DNA of 60,000 nucleotides, taken from positions 64,001-124,000 of the forward strand of contig JBBHKE010002148.1 in NCBI GenBank assembly GCA_037447655.1, given 5' to 3'. The DNA is from Zygnema cylindricum (lineage: Eukaryota > Streptophyta > Zygnematophyceae > Zygnematales > Zygnemataceae). Positions 1 to 9,420 of the stretch are shown piece after piece. The translations under genes were made by a program, and so were the position numbers. Each line of letters begins with the position of its first letter. The stretch's first letter is position 1. The notes beneath the pieces are model-generated. The model had not been told where the DNA came from. It made no database searches and saw only the letters and a program-made list of their open reading frames with translations.

Positions 1-112
1 ACAAAAAATGTCTACGAAAATCAGAAAAAAACAAAAAAAAAAAAAAAAAAATCAAAAAAATATAAAAATATTTCAAAAAAAATAAAAATATAAAAAGAAA
101 TCCTGAAAAACC
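1..112. repeat. A-rich low-complexity flank
   Basis: Almost pure A with scattered T, G and C, including one long A run near position 40. No coding potential. It directly abuts the left LTR of E1 at 113, so it is the genomic flank of that insertion. A similar A-rich stretch (6540-6580) lies beyond the far end of the E1 sequence. Confidence 0.7.
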
Positions 113-772
113 TGTTGATTTTAGGCAATCTCGGACGATATTATTTACGGATATTGGAGCGCCGATATTATGTACGGAAATCGAATCGCCGATATTGTAC
201 GGACGGCAAGATCGAATCGTACGGAATCGAGTGACGATTCCACGACAGACATTTCCGGCGGAAATTCTGACGCATATTTGGGAGCAGCCACCGACGGCTG
301 ACATCACCTATTTCGGCGTGTAGTCATTGGACCACACGGTGCACGCATTCAACATTCAGTTTGGGGTGCACATGTACAAATAGCAAGCATTCCACAGGAA
401 GAGATTATCTCTCTCAGAACAAGCTTTCATAGCAATTTGTTTAGGCAATGGTGTTTAGCACTTTATTGATAGAAACACATTGAACACAGAGAGATCACAG
501 ATCATAGATCATAGAGATTAGACATTCAGATCTTAGGAGGAGAATCCAGCTTTTATTAGATAGAGAAATGTCCAGAGTGACAATTGTAATTCCTACTTTT
601 ATAATCCTATTCAAAGCTGATTAAACCTGCCTCTTCTATTGTCTACATCTATTTCTACTCCCATCTCTAAACCCTTTGTGAGCCACATATCGGCACTACC
701 TTCTAGTGTATGATTTAGGCTTATCTACCTCAGCCCTCGGCCAGGGGCTAAGGTGAGCACTTAAAACTAAGA
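113..772 (+). repeat. E1 left LTR
   Basis: Starts TGTTGATTTTAGGC and ends just before the primer site. The first ~200 bp are CpG-rich with repeated CGATATT and TACGGA words (shared with the right LTR), and the rest is AT-richer. The 3' end reads AACTAAGA rather than the usual CA, so this boundary is placed by the adjacent primer site, not by a terminal dinucleotide. The upstream flank is the A-rich stretch. Confidence 0.7.
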
Positions 773-784
773 GGTTATGGGCCC
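773..784 (+). other. E1 primer-binding site (initiator tRNA-Met half type)
   Basis: GGTTATGGGCCC. It matches the complement of the anticodon stem-loop of initiator tRNA-Met, the primer type known for Drosophila copia. The ATG inside it opens a 38-codon frame (MGPTLSGAP...) that resembles the MGPPSR start of gag in the neighbouring elements but ends at a TAG near 890. Confidence 0.65.
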
Positions 785-989
785 ACTCTAAGTGGTGCCC
801 CGTGTGTCTTGAAGGTCCCTAGAGTGGAGGAGTCGAGGGCAGGTGAATCCGAGCAGCGAGTCCACAGCGACGTCACCATCGATACCTGCTAGAGTTGCAA
901 AGGCAGCAAACAGAAAACCTGATCAGAACGGTTTCATCGGAAACCAGACCTCTTTGACAGAAGACCAAACATTCTGTTAAGGGGAGATT

Positions 990-2230
990 ATGAGGGACGA
1001 TGTCAACAATATGACATGGTCAAAGAGGATGAAGGAGACGACACGGGAAGCTATAGAGATCCCCCGAAGTGCAAAGGATGACCACAACTCAGTCAGAAGC
1101 ACAGAGGAGCAAATCACATTTAGATGGTTCAAGAAGACCGAGCTAACCAAGAATATCCTTCAAACATCCTATGAAGGTGGAACATCCATCGAAGTATACA
1201 TCACTCATTTTTCAACTCTATTTGACAGAGCAGAGAAAGCAGGCCTGAAATTCTCAGTGGCCACGCACATCTGCTGGCTAATCCTTTCACTACTGAAAGA
1301 ATTTTCAGATGTCCTCACCTGGTTGGAGGAACAGAATTCGGAAAAGTGGGAGTGGACCAAGTGGTGGAGGTGCTGTTGGAGATCGAATCAAACACCACAA
1401 ACGTGTCCGATGTCGACACAAACTCTGATGGCTCCCACAGTTCACCTACAAGTGGAACACAAGGAGAAGACAGGGTCAATCAGTCACAGTCACACCCAGG
1501 TGACAATGACAGGAACGAGGAGGCTCGCACCGAATACAAGGAGTCTAACTTCATGCAGGTACAAAGGAGCCCGCACAAAGAGAGTCGAGACAGTCAAGGC
1601 GACAAGCAAGGCAAATCCAAAAATCAGCAAGAAACTGCAACAATCAAAGGCAGCTGCAACATAGACTCCTCAAAACAGATCACGACAGATCCGGGAGGAA
1701 TTGCTTACCGAGCAAGGGGTGCAGAGATTTGCCAACAGGTTGCAAAAGGAAAGGAGAACATCCGTGGCGTCAAAGCCACAATGACGGACAGCTCCAACCG
1801 AACCAAATGGGTACAGTTGACAAATCTGCAAGAAAATGGCAGACAAGTCAGGACCGAACAGGAACCGATGGACAAGGATGCGAGGCATTTCAAAGAAAAA
1901 CTGAAACGGCAAGCACTCACCTATCGAACATGGAGCAAGAAAGCAGACTTCATGCTCAGATCTAACAAACAGGTATTTCAAAACACTGCGGGAGATCAGA
2001 AAAGTGGGAGGGACATAGAAAAAGGAGAGAGTAGGAAACACTCACAGGGGGTTAGCCAAGCGATCAACAGATCCGCCGATTCTAGGTATCACAACCTGAT
2101 CCAACTTCTCAAATTCCACCTTCACATTCAGATTCCGGCAAGGAATCAAGCCTCACGAGCGGATCAGAACTCCATGACCTGTCACGAAGAAAACCGAGCC
2201 AAATTAGAGAAGAGTCTAACAAAGGAATAG
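990..2230 (+). pseudogene. gag: E1 gag, copia UBN2-like, frameshifted
   Basis: The 990 frame gives a protein with SIEVYITHFSTLFDRAEKAG around residues 66-85. That pattern fits the copia gag (UBN2) helix in which a conserved Y/F-x2-F precedes a leucine-rich stretch. Compared with the second copy at 6004, this copy lacks one base near 1356 (GTGGACCAAG against GTGGAGCCAAG). The gag frame therefore continues in the frame that is open from 1346 to 2230. Downstream of the shift the protein is Gln/Ser/Thr/Lys-rich with no CCHC zinc knuckle. The second copy shows the unbroken frame as far as 6472. Structural gag role inferred; no full-length gag is present. Confidence 0.55.
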
Positions 2231-2656
2231 GATATTTCGAGATGGAAACAGGACAGATCTTAGTCAAAGGCAAGGATCAAAGTAGGAGACTTCATACACA
2301 CATGTCAAGGAAAAAGTAGACAAGAACAGAGTCAAATCGCTAAAGGAGAGCACAGCAGGGAACCTCACAAGAATCAACCCGGATACTCACCAATCAGTTG
2401 GCACACAAATCCGCGGAAGCGTGGGAACAGCGGAAGCATGGGAAGAGTTGCAACCATGAGGTTACAGAAACCGGTCATGCGACTACAAGGGGCAGCATCG
2501 CCTACAGCAGAAACGCTAATCTGCAAAATGGAAACCGACAAGAATGGAAACCGACAAGGAGGTCAGAAGCAAAATCCAGCAAGGAAGGTAAATCATGGGG
2601 GCACATGGAGGTGCAAAGAGGGAACACAGGGAACCGGGGTGGAACCATGAACAAGC

Positions 2657-3379
2657 ATGACAGATGATTCAGATGCTAACGAGCTGAAAATCCACAGCAG
2701 CAACAAGAGTAATGCAGTCGAAACCTCACCAAAGATAGAGAGGCCGTCAGGATGCTCCACGGATCGAGCACCACCTTCACCAAACACAAGTTCCAAGTCC
2801 ACATCACCAATCACCATCATAAACCCCACAGGTGGAAAGGACCCGAGAGTCGAAGAGGACGAAGATCCTGTAAAACCATGGAAAGAAATGTTAGAAGTTA
2901 CTCAAATAGAAACTAACATGCCATGGAGAGAAGCGTTAGAGTTAACTAAAACTAACACAAGAGAATTCAGATTACAGGCTGACACCCAGAGATCTGCATC
3001 TAAGGCAGCAGCAGAAAAAGGAAAATCTGAACCTAGACATAAAACTGATCACTCAAGAAATAAGGAGTTGAGCAGGGAAAAGGAGGTGACAGATGGGAAA
3101 TTACCATCGAAGAACTCAAGGGAGGAGCCGAGAAGCAAGCAGAATGCCGGAGCATTCAAATCCCCCATCGAGACCTCCAGCAAGGAAGACATTGCAAGTC
3201 TTCATATCGAAAGAAAAGATGGAAATTCTGCAAACAGAAGAGGAGAAAAGGAAGAGTCAAAAATGGAGTTAGAAACTATCATTTCAGAAAAACGGAGGAC
3301 AGAAAACACTTGCAGGAAGGCAGGAAAATTTATCAATAGGAACTTTACCAAAACTCCTAAAGATGACACTAACCCTTAA
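2657..3379 (+). CDS. E1 hydrophilic ORF, unknown function
   Basis: A 240-residue open frame, in the same frame as the end of the gag at 2230, with a strongly charged Lys/Glu/Ser/Thr-rich composition. No recognised domain, signal peptide or membrane segment. Two imperfect copies of a short motif are visible: PWKEMLEVT near residue 74 and PWREALELT near residue 90; the next ORF has TYKEVLLTL. It lies between the LTRs of E1, so it is probably an element-encoded spacer or structural protein. It could also be chance open sequence in purine-rich DNA. Start codon chosen only as the first ATG. Confidence 0.4.
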   Translation: MTDDSDANELKIHSSNKSNAVETSPKIERPSGCSTDRAPPSPNTSSKSTSPITIINPTGGKDPRVEEDEDPVKPWKEMLEVTQIETNMPWREALELTKTNTREFRLQADTQRSASKAAAEKGKSEPRHKTDHSRNKELSREKEVTDGKLPSKNSREEPRSKQNAGAFKSPIETSSKEDIASLHIERKDGNSANRRGEKEESKMELETIISEKRRTENTCRKAGKFINRNFTKTPKDDTNP

Positions 3380-4283
3380 ATCTCTCTTAGGCATCTCTGC
3401 AGAAAAAGAATGCCAGCAGCAAAAGGACAATTTAACCGGAACTCACCGGAGCGGAGTCGAGAATCCGGCGATAGTGGGAGTACACATCAAGTCGAACTCC
3501 CAAATCGAGTCCAATCCATCAGAAATCGAGGCCAAATCTGCACAAGAAAGCAACATGTCAGAAATTCAGGCCAATAAATTTCCAAGGACCTACAAGGAGG
3601 TATTGCTAACCCTAAACAGCAATACGATAGGTAGTGGAAAATTTCAAAGGAGGGAGAAAGGAAACTTACGGAAATTTAGGAGGATAAGTAGCCTCGCCAC
3701 ACCTCCATCCTCATGGATTCGGGCAACGGCCGAAGTTCAGCCGGTCATACAACCCATGGAAAAGAACCTGCAAAGACCAACCACAGCGGAAAGCGTGAGT
3801 GGGTCAAGAGGAGTAAGAAAAGAAAATCTAACATATATGTTTGAGTTTGGACTCCATAGGAAACAACAAATTGCAGGAGCTGCAGCAGAGAAAGAAATCA
3901 AGTTCTCATCTCAGGCAGCAGAAAAAGGAAAGTTGGAAATGGAAAATTCAACATTCAAGCCCTTTCAAAAAGCAAGAACGCAAATCTTACCTCAAGAATC
4001 CGCAAGACATATCGGGAGACGCCTCTGGTCTCCGCCAGGGGAAAGCGGCCACACAGAATGCGCAGCAAAAGGCGTGGTTGGGAAAAAGGGGAAGAATTTC
4101 CAAAACCCTAAGTTCATTAACAAACTCATATTCCAAGGATTAAAAGGGGAAGAAAATTTGGCAAACATCTCAGAGGGAAAGGGAAGCCTAAGTCAGGAAA
4201 ATACTCTAAGTCATGACAGTCTAAGGGATAGAGGAAGTTTAAACTATAACATCCTACACTATGACGAAGAGCAGAGGACTTAG
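3363..4283 (+). CDS. E1 second hydrophilic ORF, unknown function
   Basis: A 306-residue open frame overlapping the previous ORF by 17 bp in another frame, which could reflect an indel splitting one longer protein or a programmed frameshift. Rich in Lys, Glu, Ser and Gln. It contains PRTYKEVLLTL near residue 75, related to the PWKEMLEV/PWREALEL motifs of the upstream ORF, which argues that the two belong together. No retroviral enzyme motif (DTG, DDE, YVDD) and no CCHC box. Function not recognised. Confidence 0.4.
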   Translation: MTLTLKSLLGISAEKECQQQKDNLTGTHRSGVENPAIVGVHIKSNSQIESNPSEIEAKSAQESNMSEIQANKFPRTYKEVLLTLNSNTIGSGKFQRREKGNLRKFRRISSLATPPSSWIRATAEVQPVIQPMEKNLQRPTTAESVSGSRGVRKENLTYMFEFGLHRKQQIAGAAAEKEIKFSSQAAEKGKLEMENSTFKPFQKARTQILPQESARHIGRRLWSPPGESGHTECAAKGVVGKKGKNFQNPKFINKLIFQGLKGEENLANISEGKGSLSQENTLSHDSLRDRGSLNYNILHYDEEQRT

Positions 4284-4975
4284 AAGAATTCAGAAAAGAA
4301 GAGTTCAGGAAAACAAAGGTGAAACCTAAGAGTACAGAGTTGTTAGAGCGCCTCCCACTATATGGATGCGACAAAGGCGGCGGTATAGGTACCTTTGTGA
4401 GAGAACGACGATGTCGCGAACTAAAAATACGAGCGCACATTTCGAGTGACGGAATCGCGACCACAAGTTCAAGCATCGAACGATCGAAGTTTGTCGAGCG
4501 ATGACAAGTTCATCACGCGACGCTTCGCGAACATACATTACCGTCGCACATTCCAAGCGACGTGATCGCGAACACAAAATTTAATCTTGCGACAGATCTC
4601 GAACGACAAGAATTTGACTGTGCGACATTTCGCGACGACGAAACGATTTTACCTCGCGACAGTGAGATCGACGGTCGCGATTTATCAAAAGTTAGGCGAA
4701 CCTCGGATTTGCAGGTTCACGCAAACGACAGAGATTACACGTCATGTAATCCGGATGAGGAGTCAATAAAAAAAGACAAAATCGCCAGCGGCGAAATTCC
4801 TTTGTACGGCACACGGCTCATTTCATTCCACGTACGATTGGATAGGATTTTCAAGACCATACGCGGTCCTAACGGACAATTTTTTTACGGGAATCAGAAT
4901 CTTTTTGGTACTAAGAATTCTCAGATTCTGCAGATTCCGCAGGGTACAGAATGTACGGAATTACTTTTCACGCAG
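4284..4975 (+). other. E1 3' internal region, CpG-rich, no gene seen
   Basis: Between the last ORF and the 63-bp repeats there is no convincing coding sequence; short open frames here overlap on both strands and have no known motifs. The stretch has many CGCGAC and GCGACG words and is visibly more CpG-rich than the A-rich ORF region before it. It may hold packaging or regulatory signals (inference). Confidence 0.4.
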
Positions 4976-5101
4976 GTACAGCACCATTAAAGCGCCGATC
5001 GCAAATTACCGATTCGCTAATATCGAGGAGCACGGCAAGTACAGTACCATTAAATCGCCAACCGCATATTACCGATTTGACGAAATCGAGGAGCGAGGAA
5101 A
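4976..5101 (+). repeat. 63-bp direct tandem repeat, two copies, before the right LTR
   Basis: Units 4976-5038 and 5039-5101 both begin GTACAGYACCATTAAA and continue through ATTACCGATT to ATCGAGGAGC. They are imperfect copies. They end about 25 bp before the right LTR, overlapping the region where a polypurine tract and enhancer elements would lie. Confidence 0.7.
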
Positions 5102-5126
5102 ATATCGACACGAGCTCGAGTGGGAG

Positions 5127-5786
5127 TGTTGATTTTAGGCGATCTCGGACGATATTATTTACGGATATTGGAGCGCCGATATTATGTACGGAAATCGAAT
5201 CGCCGATATTGTACGGACGGCAAGATCGAATCGTACGGAATCGAGTGACGATTCCACGACAGACATTTCCGGCGGAAATTCTGACGCATATTTGGGAGCA
5301 GCCACCGACGGCTGACATCACCTATTTCGGCGTGTAGTCATTGGACCACACGGTGCACGCATTCAGCATTCAGTTTGGGGTGCACATGTACAAATAGCAA
5401 GCATTCCACAGGAAGAGATTATCTCTCTCAGAACAAGCTTTCATAGCAATTTGTTTAGGCAATGGTGTTTAGCACTTTATTGATAGAAACACATTGAACA
5501 CAGAGAGATCACAGATCATAGATCATAGAGATTAGACATTCAGATCTTAGGAGGAGAATCCAGCTTTTATTAGATAGAGAAATGTCCAGAGTGACAATTG
5601 TAATTCCTACTTTTATAATCCTATTCAAAGCTGATTAAACCTGCCTCTTCTATTGTCTACATCTATTTCTACTCCCATCTCTAAACCCTTTGTGAGCCAC
5701 ATATCGGCACTACCTTCTAGTGTATGATTTAGGCTTATCTACCTCAGCCCTCGGCCAGGGGCTAAGGTGAGCACTTAAAACTAAGA
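5127..5786 (+). repeat. E1 right LTR
   Basis: Near-identical to 113-772. It starts TGTTGATTTTAGGC directly after the purine run GTGGGAG, the expected position of a 3' LTR. It is followed not by flanking DNA but by a second copy of the primer site and gag, so it also acts as a 5' LTR for that partial copy. Confidence 0.75.
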
Positions 5787-6472
5787 GGTTATGGGCCCAC
5801 TCTAAGTGGTGCCCCGTGTGTCTTGAAGGTCCCTAGAGTGGAGGAGTCGAGGGCAGGTGAATCCGAGCAGCGAGTCCACAGCGACGTCACCATCGATACC
5901 TGCTAGAGTTGCAAAGGCAGCAAACAGAAAACCTGATCAGAACGGTTTCATCGGAAACCAGGCCTCTTTGACAGAAGACCAAACATTCTGTTAAGGGGAG
6001 ATTATGAGGGACGATGTCAACAATATGACATGGTCAAAGAGGATGAAGGAGACGACACGGGAAGCTATAGAGATCCCCCGAAGTGCAAAGGATGACCACA
6101 ACTCAGTCAGAAGCACAGAGGAGCAAATCACACTTAGATGGTTCAAGAAGACCGAGCTAACCAAGAATATCCTTCAAACATCCTATGAAGGTGGAACATC
6201 CATCGAAGTATACATCACTCATTTTTCAACTCTATTTGACAGAGCAGAGAAAGCAGGCCTGAAATTCTCAGTGGCCACGCACATCTGCTGGCTAATCCTT
6301 TCACTACTGAAAGAATTTTCAGATGTCCTCACCTGGTTGGAGGAACAGAATTCGGAAAAGTGGGAGTGGAGCCAAGTGGTGGAGGTGCTGTTGGAGATCG
6401 AATCAAACACCACAAACGTGTCCGATGTCGACACAAACTCTGATGGCTCCCACAGTTCACCTACAAGTGGAA
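5787..6472 (+). mobile_element. gag: Second, truncated E1 internal region: PBS and in-frame gag start
   Basis: Offset 5014-5015 from the first copy. The primer site GGTTATGGGCCC is at 5787-5798 and gag starts at ATG 6004. This copy keeps the base that the first one lacks, so residues 1-156 are in one frame (..KWEWSQVVEVLLEIES..). Homology stops at 6472 after CCTACAAGTGGAA; the open frame carries on to 6810 only by reading through unrelated low-complexity DNA. The arrangement LTR-internal-LTR-partial internal suggests a tandem insertion or unequal recombination followed by truncation. Confidence 0.7.
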
Positions 6473-6574
6473 AAATGAAGACCGAAAGTATTCTCAAAAT
6501 TCTCAAAATTCTCAAAATTCTCAAATGTCTCAAGGTTCTAAAAACTAAAAACAAAAAAAAAAAAACAAAAAAAA
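6473..6574 (+). repeat. Short 9-bp tandem repeat and A-rich tract
   Basis: About four copies of ATTCTCAAA (from about 6489) are followed by an A-rich run. It separates the truncated E1 copy from the stop codon of the proline-rich gene on the other strand, so it is probably the 3' flank of that gene. Confidence 0.6.
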
Positions 6575-8627
6575 CTAATAATCGTTTTCTTTCGGAAACA
6601 GTACTCCGTAATCATTATCTATTGGAACATCATATTCAGATAATTCCAAAAGAATTTTGTTGGGATGTGAGACAGGTCCTTCCGCAGGGGGGGGAGGGGG
6701 AGAGGAAGACACAGGAGGGGGAGATGAAGAAGAGGGAGGAGGAAAGTTCGTTTTGGGGGGAGGGGGAGGAGAGATCTTATGGGGAGGGGGAGGAGGAGAG
6801 CTCTTTTTAGGAGGGGGAGTAGAGCTCTTCTTGGGAGGAGGAGGAGAGCTCTTTTTGGGAGGGGGAGGAGGAGACTTCTTTTTGGGAGGGGGAGGAGGAG
6901 ACTTCTTTTTGGGAGGGGGAGGAGGAGACTTCTTTTTGGGAGGGGGAGGAGGAGACTTATTTTTGGGAGGGGGAGGAGGAGACTTATTTTTGGGAGGGGG
7001 AGGAGGAGAGCTCATTTTGGGAGGGGGAGGAGGAGACTTCTTTTTGGGAGGAGGAGGAGAGCTCTTTTGAGGAGGGGGAGGAGAAGGAGAGATTATCTCG
7101 GGAGGAGGAGGAGAGCTCTTTTGGGGGGGGGGAGGAGGAGAGCTCTTTTGAGGAGGGGGAGGAGAAGGAGAGATTGTCTCGGGAGGAGGAGGAGAGCTCT
7201 TTTGGGGGGGGGGGAGGAAGAGAGCTCTTTTGAGGAGGGGGAGGAGGTGACTTCATTTTGGGAGGGGGAGGAGGTGACTTCTTTTTGGGAGGGGGAGGAG
7301 AAGACTTCTACTTTTGGGAGGGGGAGGAGGAGACTTCATTTTGGGAGGAGGGGAGGAGACTTATTTTTTGGCAGGGGAGGGGGAGACCTCATTTTGGGAG
7401 GAGGAGAATTTTTGGAAGGGGGGGGCGGAGGAGAGGGAGGTGCTGGAAAATTTACAAAAACAGGAAATAAAAATTACGGATGAAACCAGAAGAAAGTTTT
7501 AGAAAACCGAAGAAATTAACATAAAGGCATAGCATACAAATCGGTAAAAAAATGGGAAAAGTAATGTTACATACATTTGTTTTAAAATTTCCCAAATGTT
7601 TCTAATGAAAAAGGTTTTGAAAACCAGAAAAACCAGAAATTATAGGATGAATAAATGAAATAAAAATTATGATTTAACGAATAAACACATGAATCAACAA
7701 TACAAGTGGAAACAATAGAAAACAAAGCCAAAAAATAGAGACAATATCCGATTATCAAAATGTACATTAAATACTAAACGAGTCGTATTTAAAAGAAAAA
7801 AAAAGAAAAAAAAATAGTGATAGCAATAACAATAGTGATAGCAGTAATAACAACAATTACAAAAACAATAATAACAACAGTAAAATTATTAAAATCAGTA
7901 GATAATATACACACAAAAAAATAAAAAGTTACTTACCAGCTTCGCCAAAAACTTTCGCTTCGCACAAAATCAAATGTTCCTTTTTCGGCAAAGCGATGAA
8001 AACATATCTTCCTTTTACCCCTTTGCACACCTTCGTAAACGGATACGCGAAACCAAACATTTCGTACGAATAATTTTGATCCTCGCCACATTGCGTGTTT
8101 CCTATTCCGTCGAATTTTTCCGAATTCGTTCCGATCCACACTTGAACGCTATTAAAGCGTCGATATTCCGATTTTTTCGTAGCTTTTACACTGTACAAAG
8201 TCACATTCTCAATTATATTTTCCTTACCCAAATCGATCCGCAAATTGGGTTTTGAAATTTTATTCGAATGGGCGCACATTTCGCCGTTAAATTTGCCTTC
8301 CGGGATTAATCCATCCACAGCATTTGCCGCAACACATTGATATCCCTTGCAAGCGCCAACTGTCCTCTCTCCCTTCATATAGGTGGGCCTCCCGAGAGCC
8401 ACATTCGCTGAAAAAACACAAAATAATAACAACAATAAGAACAATTACTACCGCCGTACAAACAATTATCGCAATAATAACAGAAATTGTTGCAAAGATA
8501 AGGATACTTATTGCCATAATTAGACCAATTACTGCAAAAAAAACAAAAATTTACGCGCACAGGAACACAGAAAAGACAAAAAAACAATTATTACTACACA
8601 AAAAAACAAACAGAAACGCACAGACAT
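6575..8627 (-). CDS. Secreted F5/8C (fucolectin-type) lectin-like protein with extensin-like proline-rich tail
   Basis: Proposed exons: 8627-8555, 8407-7937 and 7442-6575. Exon 1 gives a 24-residue signal peptide starting MSVRFCLFFCVV and ending FLCSCA; its donor is C|GTAAAT. Exon 2 follows acceptor TTTTTTCAG and encodes the domain: NVALGRPT, ANAVDG, LRIDLG and the closing LCEAKVFGE are hallmarks of the fucolectin/tachylectin-4/pentraxin-1 class of F5/8C (discoidin) sugar-binding domains. Its donor is G|GTAAGT. Exon 3 starts after TAAATTTTCCAG and encodes SPPPPPKKK-type repeats, then a unique acidic C-terminus ending FPKENDY. All three junctions are phase 1. Exon lengths sum to 1412 nt, two more than a multiple of three; indels in C runs and repeat units near 7210-7345 break the tail frame (sequence error or real). 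Likely an extracellular or cell-wall carbohydrate-binding protein (inference). An in-frame ATG at 8723 is an alternative start. Confidence 0.7.
6680..7442 (-). repeat. 27-nt coding repeat (SPPPPPKKK) of the proline-rich tail
   Basis: On the minus strand the unit TCTCCTCCTCCCCCTCCC plus three Lys/Asn/Met codons repeats many times. Variant units read SSPPPP and ETISPSPPPPQK. The plus strand is therefore a long G/A tract. Unit lengths vary by 1-2 nt between 7202 and 7345, including an 11-C run where neighbouring units predict 10 or 13. These are the positions at which the reading frame is lost. Confidence 0.8.
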
Positions 8628-8730
8628 ACACGCACAAAAAACGAAGAAAAAGCAAAGGACAAAGGACAAGGGACAAAGGAAAAGACAAGGGAAAAAAAAA
8701 AAAAAACTGAACCGAGGAAGCATATAACTG

Positions 8731-9420
8731 AACTAGAATAATCCCTCTCTCCCCAACTTCCTTCGTCTATTTCCCATAGCTTCCCCTCTTTCCACTTTGT
8801 CATTATGTCTCTTGTCTCTCTCCCTATTCCCAGTTCTTCACCGTCTCAAATCCAAATAATATCGTGACCATTCCTCCCATGCATCCTAATCTCTTCCCTT
8901 CGTTCCATTTCTTTCCCTTCCCGCTCTCTCCCGATTCTCTTCCACTCCAGTTCCCCCCTCCTTCTCCTTATCCACTTCTCCGCCCCTCTCTCTCTCGTCA
9001 CTCCCTCCCCCCTCTCTCACTCTCGCTCTTCTCTCACCTCTCCTATCTCTCCACCCTCTCACTCCCCTCTCTAGTTTCCCCTTCTCTCTCCCCCTCCCCC
9101 CCCTCTCTCGCACCCTCCACTCTTCCCTCTCTCCCCACTCCCTCTTCCGCCTCCCGCTTTCCCTTTTTGACCCCTTCTGCCTCTCTCCTTTGTCCCATCT
9201 CGCTCCTCTCCCTCCTTCACATCTTTCATCCCTCTCTCTCTCCTCCCCTCTCTGCTTCCTCCCCTCCCTCTTCCCCATTCTCGCTCCCTATCCCTCTCAC
9301 TCCCTCCCGCTCCGACTCTCCCTCCATTCCTCCCCCCCATTTCCCCTGGCTCTCACCTCTCTTCTCCTCCCTCTCCCACCCTCTCTTCTCCTTTCTCTTC
9401 CCCCCCCAACTCCCCTACCC
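8731..9420. repeat. ~700-bp polypyrimidine tract
   Basis: The plus strand is overwhelmingly C and T (repeated CTCCC, CTCTC, TTCCC). The long open frames on both strands here are composition artefacts. It lies just upstream of the minus-strand lectin-like gene, so on the sense strand of that gene it is a GA-rich tract in the promoter-proximal region. Mirror-symmetric stretches of this kind can form triplex (H-DNA) structures (known property; not tested here). Confidence 0.75.

Larger units (their letters stand above)
113..5786 (+). mobile_element. E1: LTR retrotransposon, copia-like, probably non-autonomous
   Basis: Two near-identical direct repeats (113-772 and 5127-5786, constant offset 5014 bp) flank an internal region with a copia-type primer site (773-784), a UBN2-like gag (from 990) and two long hydrophilic ORFs. 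The right LTR begins TGTTGATT directly after a purine-rich CGAGTGGGAG, a plausible polypurine tract. No protease DTG/DSG motif, integrase DDE residues or RT YVDD motif was found in 1458-5126, so the element looks non-autonomous. I saw only a handful of differences over the 1.35 kb shared by the two copies, which implies recent activity. The homology runs on past the right LTR into a second PBS and gag (5787-6472). Confidence 0.75.

Noticed and set aside
6657-7483. Glycine-rich ORFs on the plus strand
   Set aside because: They are the complement of the SPPPPPK coding repeat; the minus strand has splice sites, a signal peptide and a domain in phase with it.
8400-8444. TTG-initiated start of the F5/8C frame (LFLLLLLFCVFS) as signal peptide
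   Set aside because: There is no ATG, and TTTTTTCAG within it is a good splice acceptor; the upstream exon 8627-8555 gives an ATG signal peptide in the right phase.
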